64,000 nt of DNA from Rhodococcus triatomae BKS 15-14 (lineage in GTDB: Bacteria; Actinomycetota; Actinomycetes; Mycobacteriales; Mycobacteriaceae): the NCBI GenBank assembly GCA_000341795.1, contig AODO01000032.1:1-64000 (forward strand). The letters are read 5' to 3'. Made by a program: the position numbers and the translations under genes. Under the pieces are notes generated by a model. It saw nothing but the letters and a program-made list of their open reading frames with translations. It did no database searches and was not told the origin of the DNA. Shown here one piece after another: positions 8,885 to 17,183 of this stretch. Each line of letters opens with the position of its first letter. Position 1 is the first letter of the stretch.

Positions 8885-9772
8885 ATGAGTACGCCCTCCC
8901 GTGACGACGACCGTCGCTATGTCCTCACCCTCGGCACCCCGGACCGAACCGGCATCGTGGCCCGCATCTCGACGTTCCTCGCCGAGGTCGGCGGTTCCAT
9001 CGTCGAGGCCGCGTACCACGCCGATCAGGACTCGGGTTGGTTCTTCACACGGCAGGCGGTGCGGGCGTCCTCGATCGAGCTCGGCCTGGAGGAGCTGCGC
9101 GAGCGGTTCGCCGCGGTCGCGACCGAGCTCGGCCCCGAAACGGACTGGACGCTGCACGACACGGGCATGCGCAAGCGCATCGTCCTCCTCGTCAGCAAGG
9201 AGGGTCACTGCCTGCACGATCTGCTGGGCCGGGTGGCGGGTGGCGAGCTGTCCGTCGACGTCGCCGCGGTGATCGGCAACCATCCCGATCTCGAGGAGGT
9301 CACCCGCAGGCACGGCATCGACTTCCACTACGTGTCGTTCCCGAAGGATCCCGCCGAGCGTGGCCCCGCGTTCGAGCAGGTCCGCAAGCTCGTCGACGTC
9401 CACGACCCGCACGCGGTCGTGCTGGCCCGCTTCATGCAGGTGCTACCGCCGGAACTCTGCGATCACTGGGCGGGACGGGCGATCAACATCCACCACAGCT
9501 TCCTGCCGTCGTTCGTCGGCGCGCGCCCCTACCATCAGGCGTTCACGCGCGGCGTGAAACTGATCGGCGCCACCTGCCACTACGTCACCGCGGAGCTGGA
9601 CGCGGGACCGATCATCGAGCAGGACGTGATCCGGGTCGATCACGCCGACGAGGTGCGTGACATGGTCCGGCTCGGCCGCGACATCGAGAAACTGGTCCTG
9701 GCCCGTGGACTGCGCTGGCATCTCGAGGACCGCGTTCTCGTCCACGGGCGCAAGACCGTCGTCTTCAGCTGA
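8885..9772 (+). CDS. purU: Formyltetrahydrofolate deformylase PurU
   Basis: Hydrolyses 10-formyl-THF to THF and formate, balancing one-carbon pools and supplying formate for purine synthesis. The 295-aa product has an N-terminal ACT domain (YVLTLGTPDRTGIVARIS) and a C-terminal formyltransferase-like hydrolase domain. The signature INIHHSFLPSFVGARPYHQA includes the catalytic His, and GATCHYVTAELDAGPIIEQD follows. The length is normal. A perfect palindrome GACAGACTGTC (8870-8880) sits just before the start and could be a regulator site. Confidence 0.95.
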   Translation: MSTPSRDDDRRYVLTLGTPDRTGIVARISTFLAEVGGSIVEAAYHADQDSGWFFTRQAVRASSIELGLEELRERFAAVATELGPETDWTLHDTGMRKRIVLLVSKEGHCLHDLLGRVAGGELSVDVAAVIGNHPDLEEVTRRHGIDFHYVSFPKDPAERGPAFEQVRKLVDVHDPHAVVLARFMQVLPPELCDHWAGRAINIHHSFLPSFVGARPYHQAFTRGVKLIGATCHYVTAELDAGPIIEQDVIRVDHADEVRDMVRLGRDIEKLVLARGLRWHLEDRVLVHGRKTVVFS

Positions 9773-9777
9773 CCCGG

Positions 9778-9802
9778 GGTCCTCGCCGGTCCGGCGAGGA
9801 CC
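9778..9802. terminator. Hairpin between convergent purU and hydrolase
   Basis: Perfect 12-bp arms GGTCCTCGCCGG and CCGGCGAGGACC with a single central base. It lies between two convergent stop codons, so it can serve both directions. Confidence 0.75.
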
Positions 9803-9810
9803 GGCACGGT

Positions 9811-10821
9811 TCACAGACTCCGCAGTCGCCGGATCTCCGCGTTGACCTCGTCGGCCGCCTCGATCGTCGACATGTGCCCGATTCCGGGCAGGCGGATCAG
9901 GCGAGCGAGGTGGTCGTGGGAGTCGAGCCGATCGGCCATCCGTACCGAGTGCACGGGCGGGGTGAGCCGGTCGGCGTCCCCCACGACGACGGTGGTCGGC
10001 ACGACGAGGTTGTCGAGGGCCTCCGCGACGTCGATGCCGCTCAGTGCGCGACCCCAGCCGGCGCGGGTGGCGGGCGCGCACTGGTGCACGATCGTGGAGG
10101 TGAACGCCACCTGCTCGCGGGTGGATCCCGGGGCAAGTGCGACGTACTGCAGCGCGCGGCGGGTCAACCGTGACTCCACCATCGGCACCGTGCTGCCGAG
10201 GACGACCCTGGCCACCGGCACCGGCAGCGGCGGGATGCCGATGCGCTTCGGGATGACCGCGAGCTCGGAGACGAGTCGGTCGGCGCCGGTGCTCGCGAGC
10301 ATGACCGCACCGACCTTCTCCGGCACCCGCTCCGGGTACTTCAGCGCCCACGACATCACGGACATGCCGCCCATGCTGTGGCCGACGACGACGGCCTTGG
10401 TGCCGTCGGGAACGGTCGCCGACAGCACCGCGTCGAGGTCGTCACCGAGCATCTCGGGTGTCGGTGCCACGGCGCCGAGTTCACTACGGCCGTGGCCGCG
10501 CTGGTCGTACGCGATCACGCGGTAGTCATCGGCGAACTCGTTGATCTGCGGGAACCACATCATCGTCGAGCACGTCCAGCCGTGCGCGAAGACGATCGGC
10601 GGTGCGGCGGGGTCGCCATAGGCGACGACATGAATGCGGTGTCCGTCCGCGGACACGACAGTGAGCTCCTCGGGACGCGAAACCGGGTCGGCGAGAGCGG
10701 GATTCGGCCCGGATCCGAGGACACCGGCCACCTTCCTGCGGCGGCGGACCGCCATCGTGGCACCGGCGACCGCGGCGACCGCGGCCGTTCCTGCGAGTAT
10801 GCGTCGGGACGATGAGCGCAC
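9811..10821 (-). CDS. Alpha/beta-fold hydrolase, membrane-anchored or exported
   Basis: A 336-aa protein with a basic N-terminus (VRSSSRRIL) and a hydrophobic segment (about 9-25) that could be an anchor or signal. The hydrolase domain has VFAHGWTCS (oxyanion loop), the nucleophile elbow GHSMGG with Ser149, an Asp in VVGDADRLTPP and a C-terminal His in PGIGHMS. The start is GTG 10821 because GAAAGG lies 6 nt upstream. The AurF-like gene ends 32 bp upstream on the same strand, so the pair is probably an operon. Confidence 0.85.
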   Translation of the reverse strand: MRSSSRRILAGTAAVAAVAGATMAVRRRRKVAGVLGSGPNPALADPVSRPEELTVVSADGHRIHVVAYGDPAAPPIVFAHGWTCSTMMWFPQINEFADDYRVIAYDQRGHGRSELGAVAPTPEMLGDDLDAVLSATVPDGTKAVVVGHSMGGMSVMSWALKYPERVPEKVGAVMLASTGADRLVSELAVIPKRIGIPPLPVPVARVVLGSTVPMVESRLTRRALQYVALAPGSTREQVAFTSTIVHQCAPATRAGWGRALSGIDVAEALDNLVVPTTVVVGDADRLTPPVHSVRMADRLDSHDHLARLIRLPGIGHMSTIEAADEVNAEIRRLRSL

Positions 10822-10853
10822 TGTGAACCTTTCGAGATGGTGGGAATCGGGAG

Positions 10854-11771
10854 TCAGATGATGTGGGCTCGCCGCAACAGAACCGTGGAGGGGCCACCGA
10901 TCAGCCCGATCCCGTCGAGGAACTCGATGGTCTTCGCGCAACCCTGGCGGATCATGTCGTGGTAGTGCCGGTTCGATGCCGCCGCGGCGCGCGCCTGCTT
11001 CGGGTCGAGCCCGGCAGCCTCGTACACCTTCGGGTTGACCAGGCTGGTCACGACGAAGTAGGCGGTGACGCCGAGTGCGAGACGAATTCGCGCCCGGGTG
11101 AACGCGGAGGCGTTCGCGACCCGGCGCGTCGCCTCCTCCCGCGCGAACTTGATGTGCCGAGCTTCCTCCGTGACGTGGATACGGCTGACGGTGCGGGTGA
11201 TCGGCTGGACGCGTTCGTCACGCATGAAGTCGCGCTGCATCATGTCGAGGATCTCCTCGGCGAACAGTGTGCCGCCGTAGGCCAGCGATCCCGTCGCGGT
11301 CGCCTTGAACAGGCGCGCGGACTGCCTGATCCATGGTTGCGGCTGGTACGACGGAATACCGAACCGCGTCGCGGATCGGGCGAACATCGTCGAGTGTCTG
11401 CACTCGTCGGCGATCTCGGTGAGCGCGAACTGGAAGTGCGCGGTGGCCGGGTCGTGGCTGTAGACGTCTCGCAGAAGCATCTGCATGAGGATCATCTCGA
11501 ACCAGATCCCGGTGCCGGCGATGCTGGCGGCCTCGTGCTTGGTGAGCGTGATCCGCTGTTCCTCGGTCATCGACTCCCAGAGGTCGGTGCCGTAGAGGCT
11601 GGACCACTCGGGGGTCATGCCGTAGAGGTCCGGTGGGATGGGCGCGTCCCAGTCGACCTCGACGAGCGGGTCGTACGATTTCCGCGCGGCGGACGCGAGC
11701 AGACGCGATGCGGTTTCCTGACGGGTCCCGACACGTTCCCGGCGGGACTGGCCGGTGTGGTCGATCGACAT
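10854..11771 (-). CDS. AurF-like diiron oxygenase
   Basis: A 305-aa ferritin-like protein of the p-aminobenzoate N-oxygenase AurF / diiron oxygenase family. Candidate iron ligands are in LTKHEAASIAG, EIADECRHS (ExxH), FAEEILDMM and VTEEARHIKFA (ExxH), the pattern of a carboxylate-His bridged diiron centre. AurF oxidises aryl amines; many actinobacterial homologues have no known substrate. ATG 11771 is preceded by GAGGAGCG at a good distance. It heads the operon with the alpha/beta hydrolase; whether the two act in sequence is not known. Confidence 0.8.
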   Translation of the reverse strand: MSIDHTGQSRRERVGTRQETASRLLASAARKSYDPLVEVDWDAPIPPDLYGMTPEWSSLYGTDLWESMTEEQRITLTKHEAASIAGTGIWFEMILMQMLLRDVYSHDPATAHFQFALTEIADECRHSTMFARSATRFGIPSYQPQPWIRQSARLFKATATGSLAYGGTLFAEEILDMMQRDFMRDERVQPITRTVSRIHVTEEARHIKFAREEATRRVANASAFTRARIRLALGVTAYFVVTSLVNPKVYEAAGLDPKQARAAAASNRHYHDMIRQGCAKTIEFLDGIGLIGGPSTVLLRRAHII

Positions 11772-11900
11772 GACGACGCTCCTCGCCGAGTGCCTGCGGG
11801 TGGGTGCGGACGGGGTCCGGGCCCACGCGAACACTTCAACAATGCGTCGTTCGAATACCCGTTGTCAACGGTATCTGTGACTTTGGTTCTCAGGCACTGG

Positions 11901-12194
11901 TCACCAGCGCGGACCGCGCTGGATCTCGTCCACCCTGGGCCGCACGTCCACCAGGTACACACAGATCGCGACCACCGCCACCAGGCCGAACAGCTGCACC
12001 ACGTCGAAGAGGAACACCACCAGCACCGCGACCGCGAGGATGCCGACCCAGATGGGCTTGCTCAGCTTGTCCACGGCCGTGAAGGCGTCTGCGCGCTGTC
12101 GGGCCGCATGGAACAGCGCAAACGCTCCCGCGGCAAGGGCGAGCAGCTGAAGTGCGCGCAGGATCAGCTCGGTCAGGGAGTAGGCGGTGCTCAC
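11901..12194 (-). CDS. DUF2516 small membrane protein
   Basis: A 97-aa integral membrane protein with three hydrophobic segments (about residues 8-27, 46-62 and 66-82) and a charged C-terminal tail (DVRPRVDEIQRGPRW). It matches the actinobacterial DUF2516 family. It lies downstream of hbhA, as Rv0476 does, but a very strong hairpin separates them, so it probably has its own transcript. Function unknown. Confidence 0.8.
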   Translation of the reverse strand: MSTAYSLTELILRALQLLALAAGAFALFHAARQRADAFTAVDKLSKPIWVGILAVAVLVVFLFDVVQLFGLVAVVAICVYLVDVRPRVDEIQRGPRW

Positions 12195-12244
12195 CAGCCC
12201 ATCCTAACGATCAACCGGCGCCGAGATCAGCTGCGGCTCCGACA

Positions 12245-12283
12245 CGTCGGCCCCCGCGCAGCGACGCTGCGCGGGGGCCGACG
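12245..12283. terminator. 19-bp perfect hairpin after hbhA
   Basis: Arms at 12245-12263 and 12265-12283 are perfect inverted repeats, about 85% G+C, around one base. It lies about 40 bp beyond the hbhA stop and upstream of DUF2516, so it should end the HTH-hbhA transcript. Confidence 0.8.
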
Positions 12284-12321
12284 AGCGAACATTCGGACGC
12301 CGGGACGTCCGTCACCACGCC

Positions 12322-13257
12322 TCAGGCGCCGGTGGACTTCGGAGCCGCCTTCTTCGCGGGCGCCTTGGTCGCAGCCGCCTTGGTCGCAGCCGCCTTGGTC
12401 GCCGGCTTCGCGGCACTCTTGGCGGGAGCGGACTTCGCCGGAGCGGGCTTGGCCGGGGCCTTCTTCGCGGGAGCCTTGGCCGCCGCGGGCTTGGCGGGAG
12501 CGGGCGTGGCGGGAGCCGGCTTGGCCGGTGCGGTCACCTTGGGCGCGGCAGCGGCAACCTTGGTCGCGGCGGTCTCCGTCGTCGCCTCGGCCTTCTCGCC
12601 TGCCCCGACGAACCTGCTCGCGACCTGCTCGCCGGCGTCCGACACGGCATCGGAGACCTCGTCGGCGACGTCGCTGATCTTCTCGGCGGCACGACCCGCG
12701 AGCTTCGCGGCCTGCTCGCCGACGGCGCGCGTCTGACGTGCCACCGTGCCGAGAGCCTCCTCGGTCAGCGTGGCGGCGTCCCCGAGCACCGACTCGGCGC
12801 GGTCGAAGCCCTCCTCGAGCCCGGGCTGCTTGCGGATGCGCTCGACGGTCTCCTCGCCGCGCTCGGCCAGCGAGGTGTAGATGTCGGCGGCGACCTTCAG
12901 GTACGCCTCGGCAACCTTGCGGAGCTCGTCGGCGGTGAACTTCTCACGGAGGTCGGCGAGTTCCTCGGGCAGCTCGGCGGGCAGCCCGGCGAGCCGCTCG
13001 CGCAGCGACTCGACGCCCTCGGTCAGGTCGACGGTCAGCTTGTCGAAACGCTCACGCGCAGCATCGACGGTGAGGTCGCCGGACAGCTTGTCGAAGCGCT
13101 CGCGGGCGGCGTCGACGGTGAGGTCGTCACCTGCGGCGGTGGCCCGTTCACGGACCTGGGCGACGATGTCGGCGACGGCCTGCACGACGACGTCACCGGC
13201 CCCGACCGCAGCGAAGATCGGCGTCTTGACGGTGTCGAAACCCTTGAGATCAGTCAT
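12322..13257 (-). CDS. hbhA: Heparin-binding hemagglutinin HbhA-like adhesin
   Basis: Mycobacterial HbhA is a surface and lipid-droplet-associated protein that binds heparan sulfate through a C-terminal Lys/Ala/Pro-rich tail. The 311-aa product shows both parts: a coiled-coil helical region (about 1-195) starting MTDLKGFDTVKTP, and a tail (about 215-311) of repeated KxAPAK / AATKA units. It is longer than M. tuberculosis HbhA (199 aa). The helical part contains a duplicated TVDAARERFDKL unit. It has no signal peptide, as in mycobacteria. The start overlaps the HTH gene by 4 bp (ATGA), indicating translational coupling. Confidence 0.9.
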   Translation of the reverse strand: MTDLKGFDTVKTPIFAAVGAGDVVVQAVADIVAQVRERATAAGDDLTVDAARERFDKLSGDLTVDAARERFDKLTVDLTEGVESLRERLAGLPAELPEELADLREKFTADELRKVAEAYLKVAADIYTSLAERGEETVERIRKQPGLEEGFDRAESVLGDAATLTEEALGTVARQTRAVGEQAAKLAGRAAEKISDVADEVSDAVSDAGEQVASRFVGAGEKAEATTETAATKVAAAAPKVTAPAKPAPATPAPAKPAAAKAPAKKAPAKPAPAKSAPAKSAAKPATKAAATKAAATKAPAKKAAPKSTGA

Positions 13258-13688
13258 GTGGATTCTCCTGTTTCCTCGGGTTGGGATTCCGTTCTCGGCG
13301 CGTTCTCACGTCGGAACGATTCGTAGATTTCGAGGAGCACCTGCTTCTGGCGCTCCGTGAGCTCGGCGTCGGCCAGCAGCGCATCTCGCACCGGACCACC
13401 CACTCGCTGCTCGAGCAGGCCGGCCCGCATGAGCAGCACCTCCGACGACATGCGCAGACCCTTGGCGATCTGGCCGAGCACCTCGGCGGAGGGCTTGCGC
13501 AACCCTCGCTCGATCTGGCTGAGGTACGGATTGCTGACACCGGCCAACTGCGACAGCTGACGAAGGGACACCTCCGCAGCTTCGCGTTGCGACCTGATGA
13601 AACTGCCGATGTCCTGCGCGGCGGAGGTGACCACCCGTGCCGCCACGTCGCCGGCACTGTCTCCGGTCGACCGGGTGTCCTCGCTCAC
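13254..13688 (-). CDS. XRE-family HTH regulator upstream of hbhA
   Basis: A 144-aa protein with an XRE/Cro-type helix-turn-helix at about residues 28-85 (LRQLSQLAGVSNPYLSQIERG is the recognition region). The C-terminal region (about 90-130) is acidic. It corresponds in position to Rv0474. Its stop overlaps the hbhA start by 4 bp, so the two are co-expressed. The inverted repeat TGCTAGC...GCTAGCA just upstream (13733-13762) is a good candidate for autoregulation. Confidence 0.88.
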   Translation of the reverse strand: MSEDTRSTGDSAGDVAARVVTSAAQDIGSFIRSQREAAEVSLRQLSQLAGVSNPYLSQIERGLRKPSAEVLGQIAKGLRMSSEVLLMRAGLLEQRVGGPVRDALLADAELTERQKQVLLEIYESFRRENAPRTESQPEETGEST

Positions 13689-13732
13689 TGCCGCTCCCTA
13701 CCCCTGTGTGCACCGTCCACGGTACGGGAGGG

Positions 13733-13762
13733 TGCTAGCTATTGCAAGCACCCTTGCTAGCA
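13733..13762. promoter_or_regulatory. Inverted repeat operator candidate for HTH-hbhA operon
   Basis: TGCTAGC (13733-13739) and GCTAGCA (13756-13762) form a perfect 7-bp inverted repeat with 16 bp between. An inner pair GGTGCT / AGCACC overlaps it. It lies 45-74 bp upstream of the XRE gene and next to the DUF445 stop. The spacing fits a dimeric regulator. Confidence 0.5.
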
Positions 13763-13767
13763 GTGGG

Positions 13768-15030
13768 TCAGCCGAACAGCAGGTGCGAGATCGTGTAGAT
13801 CGCGAGCCCGGCGAGCGCACCGACCACGGTGCCGTTGATCCGGATGAACTGCAGATCTCGGCCGACCTGGAGTTCGATCTTGCGGCTCGCCTCCTCGGCG
13901 TCCCAGCGCTCGACCGTTTCGGTGATGATCCCGGTGATCTCGCCGCGGTAGTTGACGCTGACGTAGCGCACCGCGCTGTCGAGCCAGCCGTCCACCTTGG
14001 CCCGGAGCTCGGCGTCGTCGCGCATCCGCTCGCCGAGCCGGATCACGGTGTCGCGCGTCTTCGACCGCAGCGCGCTGTTCGGGTCGTCCGCCGATTCGAG
14101 GATCATCCGCTTGGCGACCTTCCACGCCGCCTCCGCGGCCCCGGTCACCTCCTTGCGGCCCATCAGCTCGGACTTGATCTTCTCCGCCTTCGCCATCGTC
14201 GCGGGATCGTGCTGCAGGTCCTGCGCGAAATCGATGAGGAACCGGTTCGCCGCCAGCCGGACCTCATGTTCGGGGTTCGACCGGACCTTCCACGTGAAAT
14301 CCACGAGCTCTCGGTGAATCCGCTCGCCGAGGAGCAGGTCCACGAACTTCGGCGACCAGGACGGGCTGTCCCGGTCGATGATCCGGTCGATCGTCTCCTG
14401 ACTGCCGAGCGCCCACTGGTGGGCGCGCTCGGCGAGCATGTCCAGCAACGGCAGCTGGCGGTTCTCCGCGAGCAGTTCGGCCAGCACCTTGCCGATCGGC
14501 GGACCCCACGCCGGTTCCGCGATCCTCCGCACGATCGTGTTGTCGATGATCTGCTGCACGTCCTCGTCGCGCAGCACCTCGACGAACCCGCGGAGCAGCG
14601 TCGCGGTCTCCGCCGCGACCCGCTCGGCGTGCGCGGGATCGGCGAGCCACGTCCCCAGCCGCAGGGGAACCTGCGCCGCCTGCACCTTCTGGGACACCAC
14701 GTCGGGCGCGAGGAAGTTCTCCCCCACGAAGCTGCCGAGACTCGACCCGAGCTGGTCCTTCTTGCGCTTGATGATCGCGGTGTGCGGAATCTTCAGTCCG
14801 AGCGGATGCCGGAACAGAGCGGTCACCGCGAACCAGTCCGCCAGCGCGCCGACCATCGCGGCCTCCGACGCCGCGCGGACGTAACCAACCCACGCGCCGG
14901 CGCCGACGGACTCCTGCCACCGGCAGAACAGATACACCGCGGTCGCGACCAGGAGGAATCCGGTCGCGATCGCCTTCATCCGGCGCAAGTCACGTCGTTT
15001 CACGTCGTCGTCGACACCCAGCAACTGCAT
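13768..15030 (-). CDS. DUF445 membrane-associated protein
   Basis: A 420-aa DUF445 protein. The N-terminal part has hydrophobic segments near residues 20-36 and 48-62 (WVGYVRAASEAAMVGALADWFAVTALF), and the C-terminus ends in a hydrophobic hairpin (GTVVGALAGLAIYTISHLLFG). The middle is long, charged and helical. By position it matches Rv0473. ATG 15030 is chosen, since the upstream extension is arginine-rich and overlaps the divergent promoter region. Role unknown. Confidence 0.85.
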   Translation of the reverse strand: MQLLGVDDDVKRRDLRRMKAIATGFLLVATAVYLFCRWQESVGAGAWVGYVRAASEAAMVGALADWFAVTALFRHPLGLKIPHTAIIKRKKDQLGSSLGSFVGENFLAPDVVSQKVQAAQVPLRLGTWLADPAHAERVAAETATLLRGFVEVLRDEDVQQIIDNTIVRRIAEPAWGPPIGKVLAELLAENRQLPLLDMLAERAHQWALGSQETIDRIIDRDSPSWSPKFVDLLLGERIHRELVDFTWKVRSNPEHEVRLAANRFLIDFAQDLQHDPATMAKAEKIKSELMGRKEVTGAAEAAWKVAKRMILESADDPNSALRSKTRDTVIRLGERMRDDAELRAKVDGWLDSAVRYVSVNYRGEITGIITETVERWDAEEASRKIELQVGRDLQFIRINGTVVGALAGLAIYTISHLLFG

Positions 15031-15167
15031 CACCCGCTCAATTGTGCCGAATCGTCGCGCGGTGCCGGGCAACGCGACCACGCGGACACGACCCCGACCG
15101 GCACCGGGGATCACCTCGAGCCGTCCCGCCCACCGTAAGCTGACCTGAGGATCGATCTGGAACGGAT

Positions 15168-15932
15168 GTGGCGAGAACAGTGCCGAAGAAGACAGCGACC
15201 GACCTCGACACGAACGAGGTCGCCGACGCGGGCGTCACCACGCCCGGCGCGAAGCCCGACAAGACCGACGGCCGCAAGCGGCGATGGCGTGAACACAAGA
15301 TCGCCCGCCGGGAGGAACTGGTGGACGGCACGCTGGCTGCCATCCGCATCCGCGGCCGGGATGTGGGCATGGACGAGATCGCGGCCGAGATCGGCGTCTC
15401 CAAGACCGTCCTGTACCGGTACTTCAACGACAAGAGCGATCTGACCAGCGCCACCATGACGCGATGGGTGGAGACGGTGCTCGCGCCGCGGATGTATGCC
15501 GCGATCGGCGCCGACATGGACGAGTACCAGCTGACCCGGGTGGCCATCACCGCCTACGTGGAGACCGTGTCCGAGGACACCGAGGTCTACCTGTACGTGA
15601 TGGCGAACAGCTCGGGAGCCAACCGCGACGTGGTTGCCGAGTCGGAGCGGATGATCGCCGAGGCGCTCTCGGCGGTCCTCGGCCTCAAGCTGCGCCAGAT
15701 GGAGATGGACTCGGGCGGTGCGCTGCCCTGGGCGTACGGGATCGTCGGCGCCGTCCAGTTGGCCACGCACTGGTGGATCTCGAACCGGTCCATGACCGCG
15801 AACGATCTGATCGACTACCTGACGATGATGACCTGGGGTGGCGTGACCGGCATCGCCGCCGTTGCCGCCTCCCCGGCCCGGTTCAAGTCGCTGCCACACC
15901 CCCTCCTCCCCGACCAGCCGGACGTGTTGTAG
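15168..15932 (+). CDS. TetR/AcrR-family regulator
   Basis: A 254-aa regulator with an N-terminal extension (about 40 residues, rich in Lys/Asp/Thr) before a TetR HTH (about 47-95: RGRDVGMDEIAAEIGVSKTVLYRYFNDKSDL). The C-terminal ligand/dimer domain has several tryptophans (WAYGIVGAVQLATHWWI). The start is the GTG at 15168, with GGAAC a short way upstream; a GTG at 15180 is an alternative. It is divergent from DUF445, matching Rv0472c-Rv0473. The target is unknown. Confidence 0.87.
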   Translation: MARTVPKKTATDLDTNEVADAGVTTPGAKPDKTDGRKRRWREHKIARREELVDGTLAAIRIRGRDVGMDEIAAEIGVSKTVLYRYFNDKSDLTSATMTRWVETVLAPRMYAAIGADMDEYQLTRVAITAYVETVSEDTEVYLYVMANSSGANRDVVAESERMIAEALSAVLGLKLRQMEMDSGGALPWAYGIVGAVQLATHWWISNRSMTANDLIDYLTMMTWGGVTGIAAVAASPARFKSLPHPLLPDQPDVL

Positions 15933-15970
15933 CCCCGTCGCGGGCGGGGCCCTGTGGGAGAGTCACGGGC

Positions 15971-16828
15971 ATGGGCACGAGTGAAGGCTGGCTGATCCCC
16001 ACTGCGAAGGCGTTGCGCGTCACGTCGACGACCCGCGTCGGGGAGCTCGACACCAACGGCACCCCCGGCTTCGAGGGAGGCAAGTCCCTCGGCGCCCGCC
16101 TGCTCGAGGAGCGCGGTGCGGTGCTGTCCGAGCTTCAGGAGAAGCTGTTCGCGTGCGCCCGCACGACCGACGAGCACCGGTCGGTGCTGCTGGTTCTGCA
16201 GGGCATGGACACCGCGGGCAAGGGCGGAGTTGTCCGGCACGTGATCGGGCACGTCGATCCACAGGGCGTCGACCACGCCTCCTTCGGCGTTCCGACGCCC
16301 GAGGAGAAGCGCCATCACTACCTGTGGCGGGTTCGACGGGAACTGCCGCGGAAGGGCCAGCTCGGTGTCTTCGACCGCTCGCACTACGAGGACGTGCTCG
16401 TGGTTCGGGTGCACGACCTGGTTCCGCGCACCGAGTGGGAGGCCCGCTACGACGAGATCAACGCCTTCGAGCGTGACCTCGTCGACTCGGGGACGACGCT
16501 CGTGAAGGTGGCGATGTTCGTCTCCCTCGACGAGCAGAAGGCGCGTCTCGCCGAGCGCCTCGACCGCCCCGACAAGTACTGGAAGTACAACCCTGGTGAC
16601 GTCACCGAACGCGGCTTCTGGCCGAGGTACCAGGAGGCGTACCAGGCCATGCTCGACCGGACGTCGACCGAGCACGCGCCCTGGTTCGTGGTCCCGTCGG
16701 ACCGGAAGTGGTACACCCGGCTGGCGGTGACGGAACTGCTGATCGATGCCCTCGAACGGCTCGAACTGTCGTGGCCGCCGGCCGATTTCGACGTCGAAGC
16801 GGAGAAACTGCGGCTGGCCCGGTCCTGA
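15971..16828 (+). CDS. ppk2: Polyphosphate kinase 2 family protein
   Basis: PPK2 enzymes transfer phosphate between polyphosphate and nucleotides. The 285-aa single-domain protein has Walker A GMDTAGKGG (about residues 77-85), the lid-region KRHHYLWRVRRELP and Walker B FDRSHYEDVLVVRVHDL. KYNPGDVTERGFWPRYQEAY and WFVVPSDRKWYTRL are typical of the class. The DxAGKG form of Walker A is kept. ATG 15971 follows the TetR gene by 38 bp. The nucleotide preference (ADP, AMP or GDP) cannot be decided here. Confidence 0.9.
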   Translation: MGTSEGWLIPTAKALRVTSTTRVGELDTNGTPGFEGGKSLGARLLEERGAVLSELQEKLFACARTTDEHRSVLLVLQGMDTAGKGGVVRHVIGHVDPQGVDHASFGVPTPEEKRHHYLWRVRRELPRKGQLGVFDRSHYEDVLVVRVHDLVPRTEWEARYDEINAFERDLVDSGTTLVKVAMFVSLDEQKARLAERLDRPDKYWKYNPGDVTERGFWPRYQEAYQAMLDRTSTEHAPWFVVPSDRKWYTRLAVTELLIDALERLELSWPPADFDVEAEKLRLARS

Positions 16829-16831
16829 GGG

Positions 16832-17086
16832 TCAGGGCTTGACCGGCCAGGCGCGCCCACCGGGAAGCGGGAACCGAGGCGTGTGCCGCCGCTGCCGGTG
16901 ATCGTGCCGCACGGTGCCGGCGACCACGGCGAGACCCACCGCGACCGCGACCATGAAGGTCACCGCGGCCACGACCGCCCACCCCGCGTAGCCGGACGCC
17001 GCCGCGACGACGGCCAGTGCGAACGCGATGATCGCGAGCAGGCCGAGCGCGTAGCCGAACCACTCGGCGAACAGATGAAGCTTCAT
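16832..17086 (-). CDS. Small two-helix membrane protein
   Basis: An 84-aa hypothetical protein with two hydrophobic helices (about residues 10-31 and 35-60) and a basic, His-rich C-terminal tail (RHDHRQRRHTPRF). It converges on ppk2 with a 3-bp gap. A ribosome site GAGGGGAGTG lies just upstream of the ATG at 17086. No family recognised; the tail is probably cytoplasmic by the positive-inside rule. Confidence 0.65.
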   Translation of the reverse strand: MKLHLFAEWFGYALGLLAIIAFALAVVAAASGYAGWAVVAAVTFMVAVAVGLAVVAGTVRHDHRQRRHTPRFPLPGGRAWPVKP

Positions 17087-17183
17087 GGTGCACTCCCCTC
17101 TTCGGTGGAGGAAACGGCTGTGGTGTTCGACGCTACGCCCGCCGAACCGGGAGCGACAAGGGTCGCTCCCGAGCGGCCACCGG

